From: Xenoacremonium recifei
Lineage: Eukaryota; Ascomycota; Sordariomycetes; Hypocreales; Nectriaceae
Length of the DNA stretch: 64,000 nt
Assembly (NCBI GenBank): GCA_012184525.1
Contig: WOFQ01000017.1
Location: 62,001-126,000, forward strand
Direction: 5' to 3'
This document shows positions 48,301 to 59,704 of the stretch, one piece after another (the stretch's first letter is position 1; every line of letters begins with the position of its first letter). The notes beneath the pieces were generated by a model. It worked only from the letters and a program-made list of their open reading frames with translations. It did no database searches and was not told the DNA's origin. The translations under genes and the position numbers were made by a program.

Positions 48301-48943
48301 AAGGCATTCTCGCGCTTTTCTGCCTCGGGAGCCTGGCTGAGCTGGAAGAGGGCACCTAGAAGTTCGGGCCAGGCATCGTCTGTGTTGGCGACTCTAGTCA
48401 GCACCAATGATGGAAGGCCAGGAAAGGATGGAAATATGAACTGACTGTTCTCGGTGTATTGTCTAGCGACTTCAGCGACAGCGTCGCTGATTTTATTTCG
48501 GACGAGTCGCTCGGGCTCGGAGCCCAACGTCTCGAGGAGCTTCTGTCGGATCACGGCGGCCTGATCCTTGGCGATGGAGAGGAACATGTCGACATTCTCA
48601 CCCGTCTCTGTTTTCCTCGTCTTCGAGGAGATACGTCGGAAGATGACTGCGGCGAAAGATCGGGTCTGTAGGAGAGGGATGCTTAGTTTCACAGGCCAGA
48701 AAAAGTAGGGCGCGTCGCGAAGACGTGCGGAGGGGTAGCAAAAGACAAAACAGAACGTACAGCATTGTCACCCGCACCCTGGACCTGTTCGGCCAGGCCC
48801 ATCAACAGGACCTCAGGCCGGGATGACGTCCAGTTATTCTGCAGGTGCTCTTCAGCCTGTGATCGAATGCTGTTGTCGGACGACTGCAGGGCTTGCAGAA
48901 GCTGGGTGAGCTCTGCGTGGATGTCTGGCGGTAGCATGGACAT
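45317..48943 (-). CDS. PSE1: Importin beta-3 / karyopherin Kap121 (Pse1) type
   Basis: Exons 48943-48761, 48665-48204, 48143-47712, 47654-45583 and 45524-45317 give 1,118 residues, or 1,100 if a frame-neutral 54-nt segment (48445-48392) is also an intron. HEAT-type helices run throughout. Recognisable parts are MLPPDIHAELTQLLQALQSS at the start, TRSFAAVIFRRISSK, VRWAGCNALGQMSTDFAP and SPAIRQAAAYGIGVAAHRGG. Acidic DLGEDDDDAAEWMASDD lies across the third splice. The last exon ends QQFSPEAQRTIMGYF. Kap121/IPO5 carries ribosomal proteins, histones and other cargo through the nuclear pore in a Ran-GTP-dependent way. The family length of about 1,090-1,100 favours removing the 54-nt segment. The identification is secure and exon 2 needs transcript support. 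Confidence 0.94.
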
Positions 48944-51022
48944 GATTGCGGCGGGTGCTGGGGCAAGTCCACCAGCCGACGACGACGCTCGAAAGGAAGA
49001 GTCAGGTCAGAGGAGCTCGAGTGCTGCGACCGAGACTGAGACTTGGATCTGAGGCCTCGAAGGGGAGAGATTATCGTGGGAATTTCGAGGGTAGAAAAAG
49101 GCGGCGGGCCAAAGGGCGGGACTCGTCGTCGAGAATCCTAGTTGGTGGGAGGAGAGACGAGTGGGGGGAGGGGGAAAAAGCCCAGCAACGGAAACAGGGC
49201 CAGGATGGGCTGTCCTGTCGCAGCGCCAGCAGAGTGAGAGGCTACCTGGCAGAAAAAAAGCTGCCCCTCCTAGCTCCTTTGTTTACAGCAACGCGAACGC
49301 GCCCGCGTAAGATTCAATGTGAACAGGCGTCGAGGAGTCCGTGGGCGTAAAACTGCGGCATGGGTTGGTTAATCTGACGGAAAGGGTCAAAAATTATGCA
49401 CAAGGCGCCCAAAGGGAATTTTATCTGAACCGACAGGGAAAGAGGGGCGCGCAAGCCTCGTGACCGAAGCTTTGGAGTCTACACGCCTTGTACATAGTAA
49501 GGCAAGGTACGGAAAGGCTCAGTTACAGGACAGGTACCTCTTGACCTCTAGACTTGACCGGGAGGGGCCGTACTAACACACGAAGCCCGTTCCAGAACAG
49601 CACAAGGCGGTCTGATGCTTGAACTTGAAGGAAGCTGGCACTAGATGAAGTAGACGAGAAAGCGCTTCGCGTATTGTGTACCTAATTCTAGGCAGAAGAT
49701 CCAGTTTGCAGCCTTATGCACTCAATCGTCTTACATAATGAACTTGACAAGTTGATGCTGGAGGCGCCAGACCTCAAGGTGAAAAAAGGCTGAGGATGGG
49801 ATTAAGGTAATCTCTGTTCGCGAGGAGACGAAGGCGCCAGAGAGCCTCGAAATTTCTCATAGGAAAAATCATTCTGTGACGTCTTCAAATCTAAGATACC
49901 ACCTTGAGTGGCATATCTTGCTAGCAGCTAAGAAACTTATGCAGTCTTATTGGGCCGTGCATGACACTTTCGTTGTTTTCATGAGGGCATGATGCACGAC
50001 GATATCGAGTCTGATGAGCTAGCATTGTATCAGACCCAACCCGGAATGCGACGCTCCTAAAACCTGCTTGGCCCACGACATCTCTCATGATGGCTCAACA
50101 ACAGGTGCTCTTGGGTATAAATCGGGTGAAGCGAGCGAGCTGGGCCTCTTGGCTGGAAGAATGAAGAATAGCACGATGCTCTGATGCAAGCAAGTCACCT
50201 GTCCCTGTCCGAACTGGTGGATTGAATCGCGGGGTCCAGCAAGCCACGATAAGCCGATACGCTCCACTGTGCTGGGCGAGCTAACAGTGGAGCTAGAGCG
50301 AGCGAGCGCCCGGGCGGGGCCTCCATCCCGTCCGTCACCTGCTATGGCATTGTGGGCAGTCACGTCGGCGAGCTCCCAGTGGAACAGTGGAAGCCAGCCA
50401 GCCCAGCCAAGCCCGCCCGCTGTCTGCGCTTCCTTCCCTGTCCGTCAGCGTCGAGGGCAGGAGGGGCAATCTGATTGATCTGCGAATGCCCGCTCGCTCC
50501 CAGCCAACCCATTCATTCCCTCTCCTCCATCCCAGTCGATTCTCTCTCTCTTGTCCTCTTTGTCTTCCTGCACCTCAAGAACTACATACCACAGGAAGAC
50601 GATTAGCAACATAACCAAAACCAACATTGTCCCGCGTCCGCCCTTTTCTCCCTCTGACCCTCCACTTGCCGTGCCCTCCGCCGAACCGCAACAGGACGAC
50701 CACCCATGTCATCATCGCCTCGAGCTCCGCTCCATTAACTTCACCTCGCCTCATCTCGATCCGAACTGACCTAACTCTTTCTCCGGGGCATCTCTTTTAC
50801 TCCGTACCGCCGCTTCTATCGCCTCGAACGCTTGACTGCCTTTCTTCTCCAGCACCGACTCTCGAACTTCCCGCTCGCCCTTCGTCTTCGCATCGCTCTC
50901 CTCATCTCTCCTCTCCCCAGTCACGCAAGCTCGTCTAGCTAGGGAACCTTAAAATCGACCGCCACCGCTTTGTCGAATCGCGGGGTTGAGCCTTCCCACG
51001 AGCTGCCCACGAGCCATCCACG
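48944..51022. other. Divergent intergenic region (2.1 kb)
   Basis: Upstream regions of the importin (minus) and Sds23 (plus) genes. It holds a perfect 10-bp inverted repeat at 50261-50293 and a CT-rich leader-like tract near 50,510-50,570. No gene is recognised. Confidence 0.4.
50261..50293. repeat. Perfect 10-bp inverted repeat, 13-nt loop
   Basis: GCTCCACTGT (50261-50270) and ACAGTGGAGC (50284-50293) are exact reverse complements. The site lies about 730 bp upstream of the Sds23 start. Confidence 0.8.
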
Positions 51023-52717
51023 ATGGACCCCTCCCCGAGTTCGTCGTCTCGCGAGCTCAAGGACACTCGCGTCGCCAGCTCTACTAGCCTTGCGAGTGCC
51101 CATTCGAATTCCTCTAGCAACACCAATAGCAACAACAAGGATAACAGCTCCAATAACGGCAGCGGCCAAAACACTCACAAGCCACCGCCATTGCCCCAGC
51201 GTACGCCCTCTGGCTCTAGCATCAACAAGTCGGCTCATCGCCAGAGCTTCGTCGAAGGCTTGCGCAACACTCCAGCCTCGCCTCGTTCTCATCGTCACCC
51301 TTCTTTTACCCAAGCTGCGGTTCAAGAGCTGCTGAATCACCCCCCGGCTGCCAACAAACATGCCAACCCAAAATTCGCTGGTCGTGACTGGAGAGATGTG
51401 GCCATTGGCGAGCTCGTATCTCTAGAGGATGTGAAGTGGGTTGAGCTGGATAGTAGCATTGAGGAGGCTACCATGGTGAGTCTTCGTCCACTAATTGATC
51501 CCAGCGTATTTTTTTCGCTGTCAGTCCGATTACGCTGTTTTCCTAACCAATATCTTCTCTCAACATAGCAATTACTTAAGAGCCCGACCAACGTAGTTCT
51601 TGTTCGCGAAAATGCGAATTCCCAAACCGCCGTCTCCACCTTCGACTATACCGATCTCAATGTCTACCTCCTCGTCGTTGTTGGGCTCGCGAAACCGGAT
51701 GAGGGCCAAGTCGAACTCTTCAATGATATCTTGGCCAAGTCACAGGGAGGGGCTGTTCCGCTCCGAGATGTCATGCCTCTTTTCCGCAAGGAAACATTGG
51801 TAACCCTTGCTGCCCCTGAGAAGCTTGCGCATGCGATTCAGACCCTGGGAAGCGGCATCCACCGTTTGCTGGTGACGGGGCCAAATGACACGGTTGTAGG
51901 AATTGCGAGCCAACTTCGGCTTGTTGAGTTCTTCTGGAACGAGGGCGTCAATTTTCCATCCATTGAGCGCTTGTACCCGGTCATTCTGCGAGACTTGGGC
52001 ATCGGCACCAAGGAGACCATCTTTGTCAAGTTTGTCCACCCCCAACCTATGATTCGACAAGATTCTCACTAACTCGTTCTCAGTTCTGATTCTCCATTGT
52101 CCGAAGCCCTCACACTTATGCACAATGAAGGTCTGACCAGCGTGGCTGTTGTGGATAATGGTCAGAACGTAGTCGGCAACATATCTACCAAGGATGTTCG
52201 ACATCTCACGAAGAGCTCCAACGCTCACTTGTTGAGCTTGTCGTGCATGAACTTCATCTCGGTGATTTTGAATGAGAGGGGCGTCGAGAAAGGCCGAGAC
52301 GTCTTCCCAGTCTTCTACGTCAACCCGTATTCGACTCTCGCCCATACGGTAGCAAAGTTGGTGGCCACGAGGTCTCATCGAATGTGGGTGGTGGAATCAG
52401 CTTCGCCGTCACCCTCCGCTCCAGCAACGCCTTTGATGGCTCCTCAAGGATTCTCAGGACCTCCACCCCAGACCTTGCCTCCCGCGTCACCGGTCACAGC
52501 CTCGGCCGTCCCAGCGTCTGCTCTCGCTGGAGCAAGGCTGTCTGGCCGACTCAGCGGTGTCATTTCCTTGACCGATATTCTCAACATGTTCGCTAAGTCT
52601 ACGGGACTGAACCCTGCGGATCCCGGAGAGCAGCGTGCCAGACGAAGACGTAGCTCGAGCAGCTCAGTGCGACCAAGCCTCGACTCTTCTAGGGCAAGCA
52701 TCGATGTCCGGCGGTGA
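51023..52717 (+). CDS. sds23: Sds23/Moc1-type CBS-domain protein
   Basis: Exons 51023-51475, 51569-52029 and 52084-52717 give 515 residues. The N-terminus is low complexity, rich in Ser and Asn, with a Pro-rich PPPLPQRTPSG and a RQSFVEGLRNTP motif. CBS-type repeats follow: WRDVAIGELVSLEDVKWVEL, HRLLVTGPNDTVVGIASQL, SPLSEALTLMHNEGLTSVAV with NVVGNISTKDVR, and VVESASPSP..GVISLTDIL. The C-terminus is basic and Ser-rich (RARRRRSSSSSVRPSL). Sds23 in fission yeast (Moc1) inhibits PP2A-type phosphatases and links nutrient stress to cell division, and budding yeast Sds23/24 are similar. Both introns were placed by frame continuity (ETIFV-NSDSPLSEAL). The family is secure, and the phosphatase role here is inferred. 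Confidence 0.93.
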
Positions 52718-53821
52718 TCAGGCACAGCGCTACTCGTCATATCTTTCATGGGTCCTGATTTACTTCTTCTGGAGTTTGCGATCGAGGCGTTCCTTTGGTC
52801 TTTCAGAGGTTGACTAGGGTATGGAGGGATCAGGAGGCGCCGCCAAAAGTCTACAGATCTGCGTAGTAGCAGAGGTCGACACTCGTTGGCTCTCCTTAAT
52901 CTGGTTGTGCGCGGCACGATCCGTTCCCGGGTTGGAATTTGAAGGCTCCCCGCTATGCTGGAATTTCATGCATCTGCACTCAAGTCCATCATCGTTGCTG
53001 AAGCCAGTCTTGGAGGGTACTGCGAAGTCTAAAATGATGAAGCAAGGTATATTCCAAATACTTTAGTATTAAAATAGCAAATGCGAATCTGCAGCCCAGT
53101 ACATTTCCTACCCAAAAACTACTAGAATTCTTGACTAAATATCAAGCTCATCCGTGCAATGATCGATGATGCTCTCTCCTCGTGGGCTAACACGTTTGCC
53201 CAGCGTGATAGTGGCTCAGCAGACAGAAAATTGGTGCTTCCTCATTGGCTCAGAGACTTCGCCCCCGGATAGGACTTTCTCCACTTCCGAGACAGCCTGG
53301 CGCCCTTTCCCTCGGTGACATCGAGTGCATCATCGCCCGGTTTGCCGCCTCAGCTTACTGACTTGACTCACCCTCGAGGACCTCATTTCTTCTTCTTCTT
53401 TCCGGATCCCCATGTCCGCACCCCAGATGCCTGCAATGTAGACGCCCTCTGCATCTCACGATCTGGCTATTCTTTTCCGCAACACCTCATACTCATCCTA
53501 AGAGACATCTTTCTACTATTTTGAGCACAGCGTCGTCGTTCTCTTGCCCAGCATAAGGCGCTTGACTTTGTATTTTGACGTTCAGTTCTACGGAGTCGGA
53601 AGTTTTTTCCTACTGCATTCTATTTCACTCCGGGTTTGCCTCCTCTTCTTTCTGTGTATCCTCAAGGGTTGGGTTTTGAGCCAAAGCAAACTCGAGTACG
53701 ATTCACGATCTTCGGAAGCGAACTACGATACCCTTCTCGGGCTATCACCCGCACTTCAACATATCTAGGAGTAATATTAAGTTCTTCTATTCCATGGATT
53801 CAGATCGAATTTACCGTTATC
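52718..53821. other. Intergenic upstream of the NYN gene
   Basis: The Sds23 3' flank and the NYN-gene promoter and leader. It has a TTCTTCTTC tract near 53,390. Short upstream frames exist; no gene is recognised. Confidence 0.4.
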
Positions 53822-55378
53822 ATGAAATCCTCGACATCACCACACCAATCCGCCGAACCGCCCGACAGACCGGGCTCCTCTGACCGGCACCCCCCTCCTA
53901 AGCTTGGAGACTTCAGCAAATTACTCCACGCTGCTCAATCCGGGTCGCCTCATGAAGAGACAGGCCATCAGGTATCTGCAGACATCAGTCAGTTGGTACA
54001 GCAGGCATTGACGAGGTATACCAATCGCCGAGACAATGAGTCACTTTCCCCGGGTCCTGGGACGGAATTATCTCCAAAAACCACAAATTTAGGAGACCTT
54101 TCCAAAATCTTCTCAAAATTCTCTATCCGTCATACCGACACACCAGCGAGGAGCACGACAGAGCACATTGAGCACATTTCCTCGACCCAAGAAACTGTCC
54201 GCCAAGCAGCCCTTCAGACGTCCTCAAAGCCTGTCCAGATCCTGAGGCGTGATGATCACACTCAGTTACTGGAGTCAGCGGCACTTACAACGGTGCAAAA
54301 TGCGCCAAGCGTATCTTCCTCTTCTCAATCAGGATCTGGCTCTGGATTTGATTCCGATGTCAGAGATGCCACGGAACCTTCGACGCCAGAACCTGATTTT
54401 TTAATCTCCGCAAACAAGGCGGCGAAAACGCTACACAATGTCTCCCAATCGGACCTCATCACTTCGCCCTCGCCATTCTTTTGGCAACATGGGAACAAAG
54501 CACCTCCTCAAGATCAGCCCGCGGCTCAAAGCACCACGACAAAGAGATCAGCAAAGAAGGATAGCAAAGCAGCGAAGGTTCATTGTTCCAAACAAATTCT
54601 TTTTACATATCAATATCCTCAATGGACTGGTCCAGAGTATTGTGTCTTGGACTACATGCGAAGCAAGGAGCAGAAACGCTCCGATTTATTGAAGAAGCTG
54701 ACGGCCGAAAATGCCGTCGATAATTTCTCAACGGCTGAGAACGGCGTACACATCTTCGTGGACATGTCCAACATAATCATCAGCTTTAAACGAACGGTCA
54801 TGGCGAAATACGGGGTACCGGATTATAGTAGCCTGAAGCCGCTACCAGAGCTGAATGTTGACAACCTTCACGAGGTGCTCGTGCGTGGCCGCGATGCTTG
54901 GGACCTCTTTGCAGGCTGCTCTACGCTGCCCGGTATGAATGGGGCGCCTTTTGTTCATGAACTTCACGAGCTTGGCTACCACGTCGACCTGCGAAACCGC
55001 CAACAGGAACCTGTACCCATCGCGGCACAGAAGAATTCGAAGAATGCGAACTACAACTCGCCAGTGCGTTACGTTGAATCCATGGTTGACGAGACGATCC
55101 AGGCACGCATCGCCGAGACGGTCATGGAATATCATGACAAGCAAGGCACACTCGTCATCGCGACTGGTGATGCCAAGCCTGCCAACTTCTCGGACGGCTT
55201 TTTCGCGTACGCCGAGCGAGCCCTGAAGATGGGCTGGCACGTCGAGGTCGTTTCTTGGTCCGTGGCTCTCTCACAGAGCTGGCAGAACTCGGCATTCCGG
55301 GCTCAGTGGGGAGATCGCTTTCGTATTGTCTCTCTGGACCCGTTCCTTGACGAACTTTATGCCCGTTATTCTCATTAA
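53822..55378 (+). CDS. NYN (PIN-like) domain protein, putative RNase
   Basis: A single-exon frame of 518 residues from the ATG at 53822; the frame upstream has no ATG. The first 280 residues are low complexity (Ser, Thr, Gln, Pro) with a repeated LGDxSK motif at residues 28-33 and 90-95. The NYN domain begins GVHIFVDMSNIIISFKR near 307 and includes DLFAGCSTLPGMNG, SMVDETIQARI and TLVIATGDAKPANFSDGF near 446, ending SWQNSAF..FRIVSLDPF. The spaced acidic residues fit the PIN-like nuclease fold. NYN proteins such as MARF1 or limkain b1 and fungal relatives cleave or bind RNA; activity here is inferred. It converges on the small secreted protein gene. Confidence 0.88.
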   Translation: MKSSTSPHQSAEPPDRPGSSDRHPPPKLGDFSKLLHAAQSGSPHEETGHQVSADISQLVQQALTRYTNRRDNESLSPGPGTELSPKTTNLGDLSKIFSKFSIRHTDTPARSTTEHIEHISSTQETVRQAALQTSSKPVQILRRDDHTQLLESAALTTVQNAPSVSSSSQSGSGSGFDSDVRDATEPSTPEPDFLISANKAAKTLHNVSQSDLITSPSPFFWQHGNKAPPQDQPAAQSTTTKRSAKKDSKAAKVHCSKQILFTYQYPQWTGPEYCVLDYMRSKEQKRSDLLKKLTAENAVDNFSTAENGVHIFVDMSNIIISFKRTVMAKYGVPDYSSLKPLPELNVDNLHEVLVRGRDAWDLFAGCSTLPGMNGAPFVHELHELGYHVDLRNRQQEPVPIAAQKNSKNANYNSPVRYVESMVDETIQARIAETVMEYHDKQGTLVIATGDAKPANFSDGFFAYAERALKMGWHVEVVSWSVALSQSWQNSAFRAQWGDRFRIVSLDPFLDELYARYSH

Positions 55379-55994
55379 GTCGTTGTTCTTATTCGTTTTC
55401 CAGTCGACGTTATTTTCACTATTCTATGCTTCTCAAGAGAAGCAAATGGCTCCAAAAGACAGATGACCAGGCCAGTCGAATATGTCTGAGAATGGCATCG
55501 ACTCTTGAGTTCATCTAGTCTACGAGTCAATATCCCACGAGCAATTCGTTGATCGTCAGCATCCAATGATTTGGAAACAGAGGACTCCGGTTACGCAAGG
55601 CCTGCTGCTGCCCCTTTTGGCATTGTGATTTCTTTGTAGCGTTGCCTGGCGCTATCTTCGATTTGAAGAGGAATTTTCCACAAAAGTTCTGGACATCATG
55701 TTCACAGTTTCTGGACAGTTGTTTTTGAGCGCACGGCTTTCTTTGAAGGTTTATGATTCTTGCGATGTCAGCGATTGGCGTACATGGCTTTAACGTCAAA
55801 GGTTAACGAGCAATGAACGGCTGGGCCAGGTCATGAGTTACGATGAATGGGGACAAAGAGAACGAGTTGAAGGCGTACACGATTCTCATGCGAATTATTA
55901 CTTTAATAGCGTAGTATAAGACATACAAGCAAGCACTGTTGGCGTTTTACTCTTCTCCCGTCATGTTACCTCTCGTTGCTGCTGACGGAGACTC
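55379..55994. other. Convergent intergenic region
   Basis: 3' flanks of the NYN gene (plus) and the small secreted protein gene (minus). No gene is seen. Confidence 0.45.
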
Positions 55995-56336
55995 TCAGGC
56001 GCATTTGTACTTGAGGCAATCGACGTACGCCGAGAGATAGTCCGGCGACTCATAAACGCAGTCCTCATCCCCGATATCGTCACATCCCGAAGCCTCCCGG
56101 ACATCCTCGTCGAGGTAGCAGCTTGTCTATAAATTGCCCACAGTCAGTCGAGAATGGATCACAGAAGATGTCGAGTCGAACAATGTTTGACGTACCGCAC
56201 AGTCGGAAGAGGGGCTGCAGGCAACAGAGGGTGGGCGGTCGTGTTGCGGACGAGGCCGGATTTGAATCATGACCTTCGGTGGTCGGGCCAGCACCGAAGT
56301 GGCCAGGATGGCAAGGAAAGGCATGATGTAGAGCAT
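55995..56336 (-). CDS. Small secreted cysteine-rich protein
   Basis: Exons 56336-56196 and 56126-55995 (69-bp intron, GTACGT donor, TATAG acceptor) give 90 residues. MLYIMPFLAILATSVLA is a signal peptide with a likely cut after ALA-like VLA. The mature part has seven cysteines spaced C-x5-C-x3-C-x11-C-x7-C-x13-C-x4-C and is acidic in the second half (LDEDVREASG, DDIGDED). It does not match a named family from memory. Spacing is not the eight-cysteine CFEM or hydrophobin pattern. Size, signal peptide and cysteines fit effector-like or wall-associated small secreted proteins. The start is the first ATG; the frame upstream has only a TTG. The splice is supported by the frame and by a stop two residues after the last cysteine. 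Confidence 0.75.
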
Positions 56337-57194
56337 GGTGATGCTATTTTGTCTAGACAAAGTTCGTAGAGCAAGGAGGAGGAGGTCAAGGGAAGAACCA
56401 GATCGTAGTCAAGGAGGAAATTTAATGAATGTCGGAATGAATGCAACAAGGAAATGATGCTGATCTTGTAATGGGTGCGATGTTGAAGAGAAGAAATGAT
56501 GAGAAAGAAACCAGAAGAGAGTTGACGAGAGGCAGAAGCCGGCTCCTTCAAAAGACACACTATTGGGGTTTACAGGACGGCAAGTAGTCACATGGTTCAT
56601 GCCATGTTCATACCAGGTCATCCTACAGTAAGAAAGAAGAGTCCCTTGCTCTTTCCTCTTCATCTTTGGGTGTAGACATCAAAGATTAATAAGTATGTTT
56701 AAGAGAAAAAGGCAGGCGTAAAGCTGAACTTGATTTTATCACGAAACATCACGTCACAGAAAGTAGAAATCAGCAGCCACGGAGCCTCAAAGGCGAGATA
56801 AAAGAAATCGTTTCTTGCCATAACGACATAATGTTTAGAAATGAGCGTCAAAGGATATAGGCAGACAGCTGGCTCGCCATCTCAAGTCATGTCATGTCCT
56901 TCATGAAAAAAGAGTGCGTCTTCCCCTGGCCTTGACTCCGGAACCCCGACCCTCTTCTAATTGCCAACAGAATCTGAACACATGTGGGATATACAGTCCT
57001 GCCATATACTGGACCCGGCTGGGGCCGAACGAGTGAGAGAGAAAAGTGGTCAAGGGAAATCAAGGAAGCTCGAGTCCCAGTCACCGCCCGCGACAGCGAG
57101 AGGGAACCAGAACTGTCGAAGAAGTCGAATAAGAAGCGGAAGCAAGAGACGAAGAAAACGGCAACGATGCAGAGCTGTTCCAGCGCAACCATGT
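56337..57194. other. Intergenic: small secreted protein promoter, GH17 3' flank
   Basis: About 860 bp without a recognisable gene. The part nearest 56337 is the promoter of the secreted protein. Confidence 0.4.
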
Positions 57195-58352
57195 CTACTG
57201 GTCGGAGCTGGAGATGGCGCCATCAAGCCCCCAGTACTGGTCGGCGTCAAAGGTCGAGGCCGCCTTCGTCTTCCACAAGTCGTCGTAGGCCGAGAACAGG
57301 ATCACATCAGCCATGTTGCTCTTGAACTTGCGCTTGATGGAGTTGACGGCGTGACGCTGCTGGACAATGCCGGGCACGGCGAGTCCGTTGGTCATGCCCT
57401 GGGTCGGCCAGCCGCTCTCCGTCACGACGATGCGCTTGCCGGGCCCGATGGCAGACCGCACGTTGGCCACCGTGTTGGCGAGCCACTTGCCGGCCTGGAA
57501 AGCCTTGACAGTGGGATCGAAGAAGGCGTGGGCGTTGACGGCGCAGTAATCGGACTCGGTGCACAGCTCGGGGTTGGCCTCGGTGGCCGTGAAGGTGTCG
57601 ACGGAAACAACAGGACCAGTGTATCCAGCGGCGCGGAGCAGCGTTCGGGCCTGGCTGACAGCGGCGTTGACCTGTGCAGGAGTCGCCTGGCCGCTGTTGA
57701 CCAGCTCGTTGCCGACACTGACGGTATCGACATCGCTCCAGTCACCGTCAACCCCTGAGATGATGAGGTTGGCCTCGGCCGGCACCTGGTCGATGTCGTA
57801 GATGCCGAAGAAGACCTTCATGCCGTTGGCCTTGGCCGCGGTATAGACCATCGGGATCTGGCCGCAGTCGGTGCCATATGTGCGCACCAGGGCATAGGCG
57901 CCGTTCAGTCGCGCAAAGTCGCTGCTGATCTGGGCCTGCGTCTTGCAATTGCCAGTGGACGTGTAAGGCGCGTACGAGACGCCGGGAAGAACCTCGCTGG
58001 AACTTCCAGTAGACGTTGCGCGAGAAACCACCTGGGTGACTGTCGACCGAGCGTACATGGTCGTCGTTGTCGTGGGCCTATCCCCTCTCGTCAGCTTCAA
58101 CTCCCTCCGCCACCATCAGCAACATCACCACCACTCCAAGTCTGTGTTTAGACGTCCTTCATGTATTAACTTCAAGAAATAAACTCCACGTACTCAGCTC
58201 GCGCCTCCATGGCTACACAATTCCATATAAGTCAGCACAGGTTCTCATATCAAGATACTCAACACCAGTCCAAGCTTACCAACAGGATGAGGATGGGCAT
58301 TGGCCGCAGCCAGGAAGCCAACGGCCGACAGTACCAGCCGTGCCAACGTCAT
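57195..58352 (-). CDS. GH17 cell-wall glucanase / glucanosyltransferase
   Basis: Exons 58352-58280, 58212-58194 (19 nt) and 58077-57195 give 324 residues. MTLARLVLSAVGFLAAANA is a signal peptide, then a short Thr-rich linker. The catalytic barrel starts GVSYAPYTSTGNCK. The proton-donor Glu lies in VSVGNELV near residue 152 and the nucleophile Glu in VVTESGWPTQG near 249, the two GH17 signatures. LVRTYGTDCGQI is the usual second strand. There is no C-terminal GPI signal. Fungal GH17 proteins (Scw4/Scw11/Bgl2-like) hydrolyse or transfer beta-1,3-glucan in the wall. The very small second exon is needed to connect the signal peptide in frame. Choosing the internal ATG without these exons would lose secretion. 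Confidence 0.92.
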
Positions 58353-59704
58353 CGTGAAGATAGTCGTATATGGTCTCGAAACTTTTCGATAAACTGTTGG
58401 GGTTAAAGTTCTTTTATATCGTGGTGTTCAATCTTGGGATCTTCAATAGCGGTGTTTCAAACGAGTGGTGAGAAGCAGAGATCTGAAACGAAAGAATAGT
58501 GCCTCAACGGGCAAAGCGAAGAGAAAAAGAAGGACGAAGCGAGTGCCTGATCAAAAGAGTGACGACGGCGAGCGGCAAACTGATGCTATCCTGGGGGGGT
58601 CTTCTATTAGGGGAGGTTGGGGTGAGGGAGGTCAGGAGACAAACCCACGCGCCGCCGACGACGGGAAACAGGCTTATGAAGCCGAACCCTCCATCACCAA
58701 AGGCAGTTTCAGCCCTGACTGACACCTACCAGATAACCTACCAGCTAGTAAACAACCGTCCGCCGGCCGGCCTGGCAGGAATGCTACCCGCAGTGAATGG
58801 AATGAGACACGGGGGTCGCAGGCGCAACCACGCCCAGGAATTCCCGCCGCTGAGACACACCTTAATCTCACACGCTGCAGAACCCCCAATTGCTGCGCAG
58901 GCGATCAGAGCCAAGGGCCTTGGCAGCGCCGCTGCAATGAGGCCAAGAGGCCGCCTGGAATCTCGCTGCGACGGCGGAAGGGGGGCTTGGATAACACTCG
59001 ACAATAACAACACCAGGGCGCGCGGTCGAGACCGCGGCGAGTTCGCCACGCATCTGCCAGAACTTAACTAACTGGCTGACTGCCAGAATTTTCCGCGAGC
59101 AGGCGACTTGGCGCTGTGGCAGACGCGCGCTTGGGTCTGTTTGACCAGATAGTCTCCGCTGCCAGCCTCCCATATATCACCAACTTCGTCACCCTCAGCC
59201 GCAGGCAAGAATGAAAGTGACAGTTTTGCTCCCTGACAGCAGCCGGACAGCCGCTGTCAGACGGGAATAACCTGTTTTCTCGCTGCTCAGATGGTCAACT
59301 GGTCGGCCGAGTAAGGGACGCGGCGTCATTTGCATCCATAATCCCCTTCTCGGCTCCTTTTTGCACATCCACGGTGCCCTAATGCTGATCGACAGGCACG
59401 AAAACGACTGGTAACCTCTTGGGTATCAGAAATCCAACACGCGCATACCGGCGTCGTGTCTATTAATTTATTCGTTAGCTCTTTCTGTACAAGGCATTGC
59501 CTCACAATATACACATTGAACCCTGTCGCCGTCTATCACTATACAGCCCGTAACGAGCGTTGCCCCTTTCTCTCCGGGACTCTAACACAGATATCAGACG
59601 TAGCCGGCCAGCCGCAGTCTCTCTCTCTCTCCCGCTCTCCCCACTTCATTAGAACGTGCATGGCCTGTCGTTATTAACACTACCGTAACGCCATCCTTCG
59701 TTGC
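58353..59704. other. Intergenic: GH17 promoter, Lcb1 3' flank
   Basis: 1.35 kb without a gene. A CT dinucleotide run lies near 59,618. The plus frame 58499-59071 is basic and Pro-rich without domains and is not called. Confidence 0.4.

Noticed and set aside
58499..59071. Plus-strand 190-codon frame
   Set aside because: Basic, Pro-rich, no domain; lies in the promoter of the GH17 gene on the other strand.
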